64,000 bases of DNA from Imbricaverruca yamaguchii. Lineage: Eukaryota; Arthropoda; Thecostraca; Neoverrucidae. Both the position numbers and the translations under genes were made by a program. The notes beneath the pieces were generated by a model that saw nothing but the letters and a program-made list of their open reading frames with translations, searched no databases and had not been told where the DNA came from. Numbering within the stretch: the stretch's first letter is position 1; each line of letters starts with the position of its first letter. Positions 1 through 12,418 of this stretch are shown here, piece by piece. The stretch is from assembly GCA_034440575.1 (NCBI GenBank), contig JAOTOL010001648.1:62001-126000 (forward strand). Reading direction: 5' to 3'.

Positions 1-505
1 AGAGGTTCTGACAACTGAGTACCAAACACTGTCACAGGTATATATACAACTGAGTACCAAACACGACCAGAGGTTCTGACAACTAAGTACCAAACACTGT
101 CACAGGTATATATACAACTGAGTACCAAACACGACCAGAGGTTCTGACAACTGAGTAATAAACACTGTCACAGGTATATATACAACTGAGTACCAAACAC
201 GACCAGAGGTTCTGACAACTGAGTAATAAACACTGTCACAGGTATATATACAACTGAGTACCAAACACGACCAGAGGTTCTGACAACTGAGTAGATCAAG
301 ATTACCAACCAGAGGTTTGCAACTGAATAACACTGTCACAGGTGTACCTACAACTGAGTACCAAACACGACCAGATGTTCGACAGTTGAGTACCAAACAC
401 TGTCACAGGTATATATACAACTGAGTACCAAACATGACCAGAGGTTCTGACAACCGATTAAAAAAACACTGTCACAGGTCTTTACAACTGAGTACCAAGC
501 TTCCA
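1..505. repeat. 68-bp minisatellite
   Basis: About seven tandem copies of a 68-bp unit that itself contains two diverged halves, each with the core ACAACTGAGTACCAAACAC. The array continues off the left edge. On the RPF1 gene model it falls in the intron after exon 3. Confidence 0.9.
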
Positions 506-955
506 ATACAACACTGCTCACGGCCACATGTCTCAATAACTGAGTATCAAATTACCAATAGAACAATGAACACTGCCTCATGTCCCGACAACTGAGTCCC
601 AAATACTGCCACATGTCTCGACAACTGAGTACCAAAACTGCCATAGGTCTCCGCAACTGAGTACCGAACTGCTAATACAACACCGAACACTGCCATAGGT
701 CTCCACAACTGAGTGCCAAACCGCCAACACAACACCGAACACTGCCATAGGTCTCCGCAACTGAGTACCAAACTGCTAATACAACACCGAACACCGCCAT
801 AGTTCTCCACAAATGAGTGCCAAATCGCGAACACAAGGCCGAACACTGCCACAGGTCTCCACAACTGAGTGCCAAACCACCAACACAACGCCGAACACTG
901 TCACATCTCTCGACAACTGAGTACCAAACTACCAGCACAACACCGAACACTGGCA
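506..955. repeat. 52-bp minisatellite sharing a core with the preceding array
   Basis: About eight imperfect units of roughly 52 bp. The CAACTGAGTGCCAAAC core is shared with the 68-bp array at 1-505, so the two arrays probably have a common origin. Confidence 0.8.
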
Positions 956-1442
956 CATCATGTCAGCCTGTGGCATGAACATACAAAAATGAGTGCAATT
1001 TTTAATGCATGGGGATGAAAACCACGCGCACATCCGCACGAACACAAACTCACGGAATTACATTCACACGCACGCATAACTTCGTGAAGGTGTTGCGAAT
1101 ATGCGCGCACGCTCACACACTGATGCAAGTTGTGTGCACCTGAGTTGGGAACGACTGCGAAGCTCGGCCAGTTACGCACTCCTGGAGGTTGGCCAAATAC
1201 CAAACAACTTCAACTTCACCATTTCTGCGATACCGTGAACTTCCAATTTATCAGATTGCAGGCAATACAGGATACGCCGATGGGCGCTAAATGATCACGT
1301 TTTGGTCGAAGCGCCCTTAAACTCAAATAACTAACTAACAGGATACGTCGTCTTTCACCTCAGCACGCTATATTTAACTACACCCTCCCCAACTTGACAA
1401 CGCACGGACAACCCAAAGTACACCTCGTCCGTCACAGCGTAC
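956..1442. other. RPF1 intron 3, non-repetitive part
   Basis: No exon or RNA gene recognised. It holds one copy of a short GGGCGCTAAATGATC tail element at about 1285-1341. The next RPF1 exon was not found before the left edge. Confidence 0.5.
1285..1341 (+). repeat. short tail element, copy 1 of at least 8
   Basis: GGGCGCTAAATGATCACG, then GGTCGAAGCGCCCTTAAACT and AATAACTAACTAAC. Other copies: 11040-11105, 15300-15352 (minus), 17110-17160, 20540-20580, 27950-28014, 61099-61155, 62614-62670. Confidence 0.75.
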
Positions 1443-1688
1443 CTTCATCTGGGCACTGAGCTTGACACTGCTGAGCCGGTAGTGGGCCGACGGGCCGTCG
1501 GGCAGGTGCACGTGCAGCAGTCCGTTGGCCGCCACCTTCTTGCTCTTGTCCTCGTTGAAGACCAGCAGGTCGGTGAAGCCGCGCGACGCCGCCGTCGCTG
1601 CCGTACGCTTGACGGAGCTGAAGTTGCGCAGGCGCACCTCCGAGTTGGGGATCACCATCGCCAGCTCCTTCATAAAGTCACGGGTTTT
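1443..1688 (-). CDS. RPF1: RPF1 coding exon 3 (first half of Brix domain)
   Basis: The acceptor GCCGGCAG ends at 1689. The 82 codons run from KTRDFMKELAMVIPNSEV to KLSAQMK, with donor GTACGC at 1442-1437 (phase 0). It carries the conserved GFTDLLVFNEDK and HLPDGPSAHY segments of the Brix fold. Confidence 0.88.
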
Positions 1689-4600
1689 CTGCCGGTCCGG
1701 TTGCCAGTTAGTTGGATCAGTCGGTGGAGGGGAGGGGGGGGGGCGCGCACAAAGATGAAATGATAATGGAGGTAAGAAGGAAGCATATGTACCACATGCG
1801 CAATGCACAGCGAAGCTGAACCATGGTGAGCCATTTACGTGCTTGGCTGCGAGACAAACGGCGAAACACACAGCTTGTACTTCTAGTCGGTGAAGGGCAC
1901 AATTGAAAAAAAAAATGTTGTGGATGTTCAGAACCGGACAACATACACCTCTAACAGAACACAATTTTTGTATGATTTATATGTTACCTGTGCTAGTCAG
2001 CTGTGCACTAGAGAACGATCTATATCATGCTCAGTTACAAACGTGACGCTATTACGTTTGCATATCGTGGTGCATTATGTTTATAAAAATAATTTGGAAC
2101 AATGATGAGTGCATGAGTAGCAGTATCCTGACTACTTTTCTGCCCCGTAAAAAGCATCAGATGGTCGTACGCGCCGAACGAAAACGTGGAATCTCGAAAT
2201 GTTGTATAAAAACACCATAATAGGCAAACTATGCCATTGAACCGCCGAAATTCGGCTGAAATATCACTAAGTATTGTTGAGGGGCAAGCAACCACGAACA
2301 TGCAAATTTATGCGCAGTGTTATTGCAACTGCATGGCATCCCAATTCACGCAAATCGCGAGGCAATCTCCATTGAAAATCTTGAATGGATCGTGATGCCA
2401 CTTTATGGACCAGGTTCCATATGATGCACAGGCTGTCACCTGAGCCTTGAACCCATCACCCAACCTGGAAATTAAACCTCAATGGCAGAATTTTGCCCGC
2501 GAGTTTAACGTGCCGCAAATTCACTGGCACTGCCGCCTCGCTGCCCCATGCACAGCCTTAGGGTGTCGGTTGCTAGCTGACCCGCATAGCCGGGGGCTAT
2601 GCGAGCGCGTGAAGCCAATCTAATCCTCTCTTGTCAGGACAGGGGAGATCAATGCATGTCGGTGTTATAAACAACGGAGCTATCAGGGTGGGCATTTACG
2701 TACGTAAGTCGTGTCACGCACATTCTCGTGACCGTGGACAGGACGGACACTGCCCACCAACCGTGGACAGGACGGACACTGACCACCAACCATGGACAGG
2801 ACGGACACTGCCCACCAACCGTGGACAGGACGGACACTGACCACCAACCAGGGACAGGACGGACACTGCCCACCAACCGTGGACAGGACGGACACTGACC
2901 ACCAACCGTGGACAGGACGGACACTGACCACCAACCGTGGACAGGACGGACACTGCCCACCAACCGTGGACAGGACGGACACTGACCACCAACCATGGAC
3001 AGGACGGACACTGACCACCAACCAGGGACAGGACGGACACTGACCACCAACCATGGACAGGACGGACACTGACCACCAACCATGGACAGGACGGACACTG
3101 ACCACCAACCAGGGACAGGACGGACACTGACCACCAACCGTGGACAGGACGGACACTGCCACCAACCCACCAACCGTGGACAGGACGGACACTGCCCACC
3201 AACCGTGGACAGGACGGACACTGACCACCAACCATGGACAGGACGGACACTGACCACCAACCATGGACAGGACGGACACTGCCCACCAACCGTGGACAGG
3301 ACGGACAATGACCACCAACCGTGGACAGGACGGACACTGACCACCAACCGTGGACAGGACGGACACTGACCACCAACCAGGGACAGGACGGACACTGACC
3401 ACCAACCATGGACAGGACGGACACTGACCACCAACCGTGGACAGGATGGACACTGCCCACCAACCGTGGACAGGACGGACACTGACCACCAACCATGGAC
3501 AGGACGGACACTGACCACCAACCATGGACAGGACGGACACTGACCACCAACCATGGACAGGACGGACACTGCCACCAACCGTGGACAGGACGGACACTGA
3601 CCACCAACCATGGACAGGACGGACACTGACCACCAACCATGGACAGGACGGACACTGACCACCAACCATGGACAGGACGGACACTGACCACCAACCATGG
3701 ACAGGACGGACACTGCCCACCAACCGTGGACAGGACGGACACTGACCACCAACCATGGACAGGACGGACACTGACCACCAACCATGGACAGGACGGACAC
3801 TGACCACCAACCATGGACAGGACGGACACTGACCACCAACCATGGACAGGACGGACACTGACCACCAACCGTGGACAGGACGGACACTGCCCACCAACCG
3901 TGGACAGGACGGACACTGACCACCAACCATGGACAGGACGGACACTGACCACCAACCATGGACAGGACGGACACTGACCACCAACCGTGGACAGGACGGA
4001 CACTGACCACCAACCGTGGACAGGACGGACACTGCCCACCAACCAGGGAAGGACGGACACTGCCCACCAACCGTGGACAGGACGGACACTGACCACCAAC
4101 CATGGACAGGACGGACACTGACCACCAACCAGGGACAGGACGGACACTGACCACCAACCGTGGACAGGACGGACACTGACCACCAACCATGGACAGGACG
4201 GACACTGACCACCAACCATGGACAGGACGGACACTGACCACCAACCATGGACAGGACGGACACTGACCACCAACCATGGACAGGACGGACACTGACCACC
4301 AACCAGGGACAGGACGGACACTGACCACCAACCATGGACAGGACGGACACTGACCACCAACCATGGACAGGACGGACACTGACCACCAACCATGGACAGG
4401 ACGGACACTGACCACCAACCGTGGACAGGACGGACACTGACCACCAACCATGGACAGGACGGACACTGACCACCAACCGTGGACAGGACGGACACTGACC
4501 ACCAACCATGGACAGGACGGACACTGACCACCAACCGTGGACAGGACGGACACTGACCACCAACCATGGACAGGACGGACACTGACCACCAACCATGGAC

Positions 4601-6433
4601 AGGACGGACACTGACCACCAACCATGGACAGGACGGACACTGACCACCAACCATGGACAGGACGGACACTGACCACCAACCATGGACAGGACGGACACTG
4701 ACCACCAACCAGGGACAGGACGGACACTGACCACCAACCATGGACAGGACGGACACTGACCACCAACCATGGACAGGACGGACACTGACCACCAACCATG
4801 GACAGGACGGACACTGACCACCAACCATGGACAGGATGGACACTGACCACCAACCATGGGATGGACACTGACCACCAACCATGGACAGGACGGACACTGA
4901 CCACCAACCATGGACAGGACGGACACTGACCACCAACCATGGACAGGACGGACACTGACCACCAACCAGGGACAGGACGGACACTGACCACCAACCGTGG
5001 ACAGGACGGACACTGACCACCAACCAGGGACAGGATGGACACTGCCCACCAACCATGGACAGGACGGATACTGACCACCAACCATGGACAGGACGGACAC
5101 TGACCACCAACCAGGGACAGGACGGACAATGACCACCAACCGTGGACAGGACGGACACTGACCACCAACCAGGGACAGGATGGACACTGCCCACCAACTG
5201 TGGACAGGACGGACACTGACCACCAACCAGGGACAGGATGGACACTGACCACGAACCGTGGACAGGACAGACACTGACCACTAACCATGGACAGGACAGA
5301 CACTGACCACCAACCATGGACAAGATGGACACTGAACACCAACCATGAACAGGACGGACACTGACCGCCGACGGGAAGTCCCCAGCCGTGAGCAGGACAG
5401 ACACTGACCGCCGACGGAAAGTCCCCAGCCGTGAGCAGGACAGACACTGACCGCCGACGGAAAGTCCCCAGCCGTGAGCAGGACAGACACTGACCGCCGA
5501 CGGAAAGTCCCCAGCCGTGAGCAGGACAGACACTGACCGCCGACGGAAAGTCCCCAGCCGTGAGCAGGACAGACACTGACCGCCGACGGAAAGTCCCCAG
5601 CCGTGAGCAGGACAGACACTGACCGCCGACGGAAAGTCCCCAGCCGTGAGCAGGACAGACACTGACCGCCGATGGAAAGTTCCCAGCCGTGAGCAGGACG
5701 CGCGGCTCCGTCTGGCGGCCGAAGTAGCCGGCGAACTCGTCCAGACGGTCAGCCTGCTGCGTCTCCAGATCGTCCTGCTGCACGGTGGTCGCGTCGGGCA
5801 GCCGCAGCGTCTCGATCGTGTGCGGCTGCAGCGTCGGCGGCGCCGCGCTGCCCAGCTCGCGCCGCACCGCCTGCCGCTTCTTGCGCGCCTCGCGCTTCTC
5901 CTGCCAGCACGGTCGCCGCTGTGTCAGCCTCGTGCACCGCGGCCAGCACGCATGCACTGTGGTAGTCTTCGGTCTGGTGTGCGCACATCCGACAACGTCG
6001 TCTTCAAGACATACACTCAGGCCACTGACGAGTCAGCAGTGCAAGTGCACACTCGTATTCACATGACATTGATGCACACTGAGCACTTACTGTTTACACT
6101 CAATGTGGTCCGCAAAAAAACGCACTAGTTCATTGTATCGGAAGGCTGCGGTAGCAAGGCAAACATGACACAACTTTTATAATATGGTTGCCCTTCAGAG
6201 ATAATTTGGTAAAAGCAATGCACTTCACATCTGTTTCACAACTACATCATGGAGATGTGCATAATGTACACACAAGCAAAAATAAACCAAACCTTGTTCT
6301 TTTTCAGCCGTAATTCTTTCCATTTCTCTTTCCTGATATTCTTATTCCTGTTGTCAACACAGCGCTCTGGAAGAAGAGTAGGTCTTGGCTCTGCTGATGA
6401 CTCAACAGCATTTGCATTTGCTGGTGAACTCAT
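1443..6433 (-). CDS. RPF1: RPF1, ribosome production factor 1 (Brix domain), 5' three exons; partial
   Basis: Three minus-strand exons join in phase 0: 6433-6293 (47 codons), 5900-5667 (78 codons) and 1688-1443 (82 codons), giving 207 residues. The order matches RPF1: a basic N-terminal helix (residues 30-60, rich in K/R/E), then a DEFAGYFGRQTEPRVLL segment that opens the Brix domain (about residues 99-117), then VIPNSEVRLRNF, GFTDLLVFNEDK and HLPDGPSAHYRLSSVKL. From family knowledge, RPF1 is a nucleolar protein that binds pre-60S particles and is needed for 27S pre-rRNA processing and 5.8S/25S-28S maturation. The family is about 300-350 residues, so roughly 40% (rest of Brix domain and C-terminus) lies left of the window. 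The start at 6433 was chosen because it begins the basic N-terminal tail and the exon runs to a clean donor at 6292-6291. IMP4 is the closest alternative, but the HLPDGP and NEDK motifs fit RPF1 better. Intron 2 (1689-5666) is almost all minisatellite. Confidence 0.88.
1689..2730. other. RPF1 intron 2, unique 3' portion
   Basis: Nothing coding seen. There is a G-run at 1731-1742. A decayed tRNA-like SINE fragment at about 2480-2695 resembles the copy at 11545-11738 (shared CAGGACAGGG-type block followed by an ACGGAGCTA block). Confidence 0.4.
2731..5362. repeat. 29-bp minisatellite, about 90 units, in RPF1 intron 2
   Basis: Near-perfect tandem units of 29 bp with core GGACAGGACGGACACTGACC. 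Point variants (CATGG/CGTGG/CAGGG; TGACC/TGCCC) are mixed along the array, and a few units carry small deletions (about 3158-3173, 4045, 4856). On the minus strand the unit has no stop codon in any frame, so long artefactual ORFs result. It aligns with the neighbouring 43-bp unit once a 14-bp internal gap is introduced, so it is read as a deletion derivative. Confidence 0.95.
5363..5698. repeat. 43-bp minisatellite made from the RPF1 exon 2 donor junction
   Basis: Eight units at exact 43-bp spacing (GACCGCC at 5363, 5406 and so on to 5664). The rightmost unit is the real exon 2 end: 33 coding nt plus 10 intronic nt including donor GTCAGT. The other units differ by only one or a few bases. Confidence 0.93.
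5667..5900 (-). CDS. RPF1: RPF1 coding exon 2
   Basis: The acceptor CTGGCAG ends at 5901. The 78 codons start EKREARKKRQAVRREL and finish VLLTAGNFPSA, with donor GTCAGT at 5666-5661 (phase 0). The alignment to the family places the donor here because VLLTAGNFPSA must join KTRDFMKEL of the next exon. The final 33 nt plus the first 10 nt of the intron form the unit of the adjacent 43-bp minisatellite. Confidence 0.87.
6293..6433 (-). CDS. RPF1: RPF1 coding exon 1
   Basis: ATG at 6433-6431, 47 codons, ending in LRLKKNK. The donor GTTTGG follows at 6292 and the exon ends in phase 0. No TATA box or CpG-rich promoter is evident upstream; a 5' UTR exon cannot be excluded. Confidence 0.8.
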
Positions 6434-7977
6434 CTTGAATATGCTGCACTGAACTGGTTCTCTTCTTGAAGCTGAAAGGAAGATGTTACTTTCAAGAGCT
6501 GGGCAGGACAGATTGAAACAAAAAGTGAAATACTGGATAAAAAAGGGAACTTGGACAGCCTTCATCTGAAGTAGAAGGATTGGGATTAGAGCATACAAAA
6601 CATCCTCATTGGACATTTGTATTATAAGGACATATAAAGCATCAGTCAAAAACATGCAAGGACAATGGGCCAGTTCAAACATATCCCCCTACAATGCTAC
6701 TATGTGTGTATGTGTGTACTATCAAACATTTGTGTGTTTCTCACATCAGAAACAATGGAAATTGCAAATGCAATTTTCTTTTGGAATATAATGTTCATTA
6801 ATATGATTCAGAAGATGCGACCACTGGTTTTTGCCACTTATGCTTACCTCTGTTTATCATAGCTATAATTTATATAATGCACCATCCATGCACTGCTGCT
6901 TTTGTGTGCTATAATTTATCCAGTCCTCACCTGGTGCTTCTCAGAAGTGATGAAAAGGACATTCAACACTCCATGATTCAACACTTCTTCACATGAAAAA
7001 ATGCTTAGTTTCTGCCTCTTTATCACATAGATCATGTACCACTACTATTCCACAAGAATGCCAATGGAAACTGCACAAGCAGCACCTATCAGATTATGAC
7101 ATACAGATAACATCATGATATACAGTATGGCTGTCTTTAGATTACACTATATTAGTTGGTATTAGTGTATGTTACTTTATATTAAAGTACCTTATATTAT
7201 ATTAGGTTAGGGTAGGCTTGGCTAGGTTGGGCTAGGATAAGCTACTTCAACCATCATGTTATGTTGAGTGAACTGCTTGTGGCTTTAGCCAATCAAAGCC
7301 CCAGTGCCATACCCATGATGCAATCACACTGTACTGACATATGACTTCACCATTTAAATTGAAAATTAAGCATGAGCAATGAAAATGAGTGGTCACTTCC
7401 TCTGAATCATGTTCATAAACATCACATTACAAAAAAAACATCAGTGATAAAAAATTTACTTAAAATTTCTTTCACAGAAAAAATTGGTTGGCAGTTTTCA
7501 ATTGAAAACATAATTATAATTTTTGAACAGGTTAGACTCAGTTAGGTAAGGTCATGCCACATCTTTTTCTGTATTCTTAACATTACTCTTTATGACGTAT
7601 TACCCATCTCCAAACCCCTTTTAGGTGATATTCTATAAATTTGTGCCTTAAGGTGCTTTATGAATATTTATAATTTATATTCCCAATACAATGTTCATGA
7701 ATGTGACTAAGATGATTGGACCACTATTTGTGCAAGTGCTCACTTTTCAGGTTGTGAGCAAAACAACCTGTGCCAATTGCAAATGTGTGTAAAACATATT
7801 TTTTTACCACCTGAAGCATGATAATAGACATGTTACCTTCCAACTGAAGAAGTATGAATTTGCAGAGGAAATAAGTAGTTATATAATGTTTAGCACATTC
7901 ATAAACACTGGATTAAAAAAAAAGAAATTCAAAGAAAATCGAAAATACCTTAAACTGAAAACTTAAAAGGTACTCAA
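6434..7977. other. AT-rich intergenic stretch
   Basis: No gene recognised. A degenerate TTAGG-like tract is seen at 7201-7245. Base composition is much more AT-rich than in the gene-bearing parts of the window. Confidence 0.5.
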
Positions 7978-9223
7978 ATCAATTATCAAGGATAGAATAG
8001 TGAGTTATCTGGAAGGTAGCAGATTGACTCAAGATATTCAACATGGGTTTAGAAAAGGACAATTGGGTCTCACAAATCTCTTGGACTCTTTGAACTTTGC
8101 CACAGAACAATTTGATCATGGATATCAGGTTGATGTAGCATATCTTGACTTTAGTAAGGCCTTTGACAAGGTACCCCATAATGGTTAATGATACAGCTTC
8201 AGTCCCATGGTATTGCAGGTAGCATCTTAAAATGGATAGAGTTGTGGCTTTCAAATAGACAGCAAAGAGTGATGCTGAATGGTACAAAGTCATCATGACA
8301 AAATATTCTTAGTGGAGTCCCACAGAGGTCAGTACTGGGGCCACTACTGTTCATTATATTTGTAAATAACATTGAAAGTGGCCTAAGCAGTAAAGTTTTG
8401 AAGTTTGCAGATGATTTGAAAGTCTTTAGGGCAATAACAGGTCAAGATGAGCATATCTCACTGCAAAAAGACTTAGATGAACTTGTGAAGTGGTCCGAAG
8501 AATGGCAAATTAAATTAAATTTTGATAAGTGCAAAATCATGCATGTAGGCACCATATGAAGGCTCCATACTTGATGGGTGGCCAAGTGCTATCAGTGACT
8601 CAACAGGAGAAGGATTTAGGTGTTATTCTAAACACAAAATTGGGGGCATTAGAACAGACCAAGGAAGCCAGGAAGAAGGCACTGAGAATGCTTGGGGCAA
8701 TAAATAAGAATGTATCATACACAAGTGAGGAAGTGATCAGGAAGCTTTACTGTGCATATGTCAGGCCACATTTGGAATACTGCATCCAAGCTTGGTCTCC
8801 TAGCTACGAAAAAGATTGTTGGCTTTTAGAGAGTACAAAAGAGGGCTACAAGAATGGTTAATGGCATAAGCAACCTGGCATATGAGGAAAGATTGAAGAA
8901 ATTGAATGTTTTCACTTAGATATAGAAGGCTGAGAGATCTGATCGAGATCTTTAAATTTGTACATGGTCTGGAGAGGGGATATCTTTGGGAAATGTTTGA
9001 ATTGAACAGAAATGATGCAATTAGAGGTCATAAATTCAAAATTAAAGTTAACCACAGCAGAACAAGGTTAAGGCAGACTTTCTTCACCAACAGGGTGGTA
9101 GAACACTGGAACCAGGTGCCAGAAAACATTGTCAGTAGCAGCATATTGAACATCTTTAAAAACAGCATAGACAATCATTATAAGAATAGAGGGCTTGCTT
9201 TTCAGTATTACAGGGAGGGCTGA
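7978..9223 (+). mobile_element. decayed non-LTR retrotransposon (LINE), reverse transcriptase and C-terminal part
   Basis: Broken plus-strand reading frames carry reverse transcriptase motifs in order: QHGFRKG and YLDFSKAFDKVPH (about 8045-8185), SGVPQ and GPLLFIIFVNNI (about 8310-8370), KFADDLKVFR with the catalytic ADD (about 8400), DKCKIMHVG, LGVILNTKL (8615), then CAYVRPHLEYCIQAWSP (about 8755). The C-terminal stretch at 8906-9223 (RYRRLRDLIEIFKFVHG to HWNQVPENIV) is typical of LINE ORF2 ends. Several stops and frameshifts (for example at 8186, 8296 and 8861) show it is dead. The endonuclease part is missing, as expected for a 5'-truncated insertion. Jockey/CR1/Rex-like affiliation is a guess from the motifs. 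Confidence 0.9.
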
Positions 9224-11544
9224 TTGACAGATTTGGTAGGCAACTGGTTCAGTGTAGAGTGCAACCAAGAAGGGCACTTGTGGCTCACATTTGCACTAAT
9301 ATTTTATGTCTTTATGTCTATAGGTACAATCACAATGTTGCAAGCAGACATGACTTTTATCCAACAATGTAATATCTTGCCCATGTTCTTCACATCATAC
9401 TGAAACATTTTTTCCAAGTTGTCCAAGTCCAACAGTTATAAGGTATGAGGTAGTTAGGTATTCACCCACTACCCCAACATGTAGTACTCCACGAAAAATG
9501 AACGGGGCATTGTATTTTGATGCCAATTTCTCCGTCTCATAAACATTTAAGGAAGAAAAGTAGGTGTGATACGCAATATCAGCATAGTACATAACACAAG
9601 GTGCATCTAAATTATAAAATGCGCAAACTAACTACCCACCTATGTATACACCTACCCGCAAGGATACAGCCAGGGATCACCACACTAAGCATGCAGGTGC
9701 GCCATTTATAACTGTACCGCGTCATCCATAGTGACCTTTTTAGCTGGACAGCTGACTCACCAACACCTCTAGACGGAATTTAGTAAATATATCTATGAAA
9801 AAGAAGTGAGTTTCGCAGCATCTCTGCAGGACTAAGGCGGATTCAGATATTTTGGGGACATTATGATCATGCGAGGCTACGAAAGGAGTGAATGCTGCAT
9901 TTGAGGATGGTTTTGAAGGTTGTGATCGTTGGAGGTATGAACCCTGAAGTTTGATTGTCTGGTAGTTGTGTACTCTAATCTTTGGTGGTTGTGAGCTGTG
10001 GATGATATAATATTTCCAATTTTGTCGCTGTCGCGCAGTTCAAGGAATCAAGTAAGGATGCAATCGCGTTACAGGTCAGCTGACGCTCGGTAAACGTCAT
10101 GACTCGTGACCGTAATGATCGTGATGATTATACTTAGGGCCTTGAACATGATCGCGTCTAACATTCATGATCATCGTAGGTATGTGTGTAAATCGCTTTC
10201 AATCGCTTTAATTTGCCAGTTTTTGGGATTTTCCGTACCACTATTGATCGTGAATTGTAATATTGCATACCATTACAAATATTGAGTATTTTGTAAGACG
10301 TCTGGACTGATACCTATTGAGGTAGGTAACGTCAGGCTTGCATAGTAAACATCAAATGTCCTCATAACGTGTGTATTATTTTACTAAAGAACCAAAACAA
10401 AAACACCATTGTGCCATGCTAAATGCGCTGTTAATGTATGTGTAATAAGTGCAAATTAGAAGTATGTTCAAGTGCCTACCTGCCTAGATTGTGAACTGAT
10501 AATGACAACATGTTGCTTTCCTCATGAGTGGCAAAAATAATGATATGCATCCCAGGTACTTAACATATTTTAGCATCTTGGAACTATGCTGAGGTGTGTT
10601 GAGTAACACTGTTGAGGTTATTGCAGTCAGTTGGATTTTGTGCACTATGATGTGGATTTTGACTTAATGGTTGTAATTGTAACAGAAACATAGTAATTCA
10701 TATGGCACTTAAATCATAAATGCTATATCTTAGCAATTAGCCATGGTATTCTTTATTTTAAATGTGTCCAACTTGCAACACATTGTTGCCTCTAACTTAA
10801 GCTACTGTGATTTTTTCTCAAATTGGCTTGAATCTTTCCCAAACATTTGAAAAAGGGGTATTATTGGAGATCAAGGTGAAATTAGATTATTTGGAATTTT
10901 ATTATTAATACAGTGTCAATGTGAAAAAGATGATCAGACCACTTATCTCCTCTGGAAATGGTTACTTTTCAGTTGGTAAAGAAATACATGATCATAATCT
11001 TCACTCTAGAAATATGGTCAATCCCATATGATTATTATCAGGTGCTAAATGATCATGGTTTGGTCAAAGTGCCCTGAAACTCAAATAACTAACTAGATAA
11101 CTAACCATATGATTATACATACCTGGTGTGTCATAGACATGATAGAGAAGTTCAGCACTTCATACACTTGATTCAATGATCTTTGACATTGCAAACCTTA
11201 TGTTTCTGGTTAAATTACATATTCATTTCTGATGATAAATATTTGTTACAACATGTGTCCATAGCCTTTGATCAATGCAGGAAGTTCCTTGCTATTTTGT
11301 GCTCTAGCATCTCATATTTTTATTAAGTTTCCCCTTGAGGGCAAAAATGTAAGTTTATAATCTTCTGGACAACATGTTGTTCCCAGAGAGGTTACTTGCT
11401 CACATTTAAAAAAAACAATTTAGTCTGAGTTGTTGTTGGGGTGGCTTTAGGAACCTGGGTTCTATTGCTAAGCAGAGCTTGTTGCATGAACCCTGGCCCC
11501 ACCACCTGATTGACGAATTCCTGTTCAATGACATAATTTTATCG
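9224..11544. other. AT-rich intergenic DNA
   Basis: No ORF with recognisable content. A copy of the short GGTGCTAAATGATCATGG tail element lies at 11040-11105. Confidence 0.5.
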
Positions 11545-11738
11545 AAAGTTGAACGTGCCGTCAATACACCAACATGGCCACCTGGTAGCTCGTCCCCAGC
11601 CTTATCAGGCCAGCTGCCAACTGACACTCCTGGCGGGGGCGAAATGTGAGCGTGCAAAGCAACTCAAACCCTGTGTTTCCAGGACAGGGAAGACCAGTGC
11701 AGGCCAGCACTCTAACCAACTGAGCTACCGGAGCTAAC
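11545..11738 (-). mobile_element. tRNA-derived SINE (GTAGCTCAGTTGG type)
   Basis: On the minus strand the element starts near 11738 with a tRNA-like head: GCTCCGGTAGCTCAGTTGG (A box) followed by a B-box-like GGTTTGAGTTG. It cannot fold as a full tRNA and runs on into an unrelated body that ends near 11545. A decayed relative is at 2480-2695. Confidence 0.55.
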
Positions 11739-12334
11739 ATTGTTCCAAGGTCTGCCAGTATTTGTTTTTTAAAATGAAATTCCTCCACTGCAAGATCCAT
11801 AATTTCCTTCTTATACGATGAAAACTGTACAAACCTCTGTCTGAGCTCTGTACTGGTCAGTCTGACACTGTTGTGGCACAAACAGGACAAGCCACAGCCT
11901 GTTTGATCCCATTAAAGTATGTAAATGTTTGCAGCATTAACTCCAGTAACATCACATACCAGTATCACATACCAGTAACATCACAGCACCTTTCCTCTGT
12001 TTCATGCCTATGATGCCATCAATTGTATCAACTGCAGTTGACTTAATTGAAATCTTTTGTGCAGAAATTAAATGGTCATGTCATCTTAATGATGTCAAAG
12101 AGTATTGTATTGCCCACAAATCTGAAGAATCCAATTTTACCTTGATCTCCAAATTTACCCTATGATACAGCATTACAAAATAAACTAACCTAATTTAATC
12201 ATTTAATCTGACTTCATGACCATGGCTCACCCATGGTACTAAGTGGAGGGGCATCCAAGTCTGAAGGCAGGAACCATATGTGCAATAGCTCTGATCCAGA
12301 TGTGAGTGCCAAGTCTGCCACCAGTAGTTCATCT

Positions 12335-12418
12335 GTTTATTTATTTGGTGGTACACAACACACTTTATGCACATTCACAGCTAATGGTGCTACCCACACT
12401 GTTTTGCTGTTCATCTGA
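12335..12418 (-). mobile_element. SINE body fragment, same family as 19835-19999
   Basis: About 80 bp matching the body of the element at 19835-19999: ACACACTTTATGCACATTCA, then CTAATGG and CCCACACTGTTT in the same order. The tRNA-like head is absent. Confidence 0.6.

Noticed and set aside
2649..5957. 1,102-codon minus-strand ORF and its two overlapping frames
   Set aside because: Only the part at 5900-5667 is a real exon (RPF1 exon 2). The rest is a 29-bp repeat with no stop in any frame on that strand.
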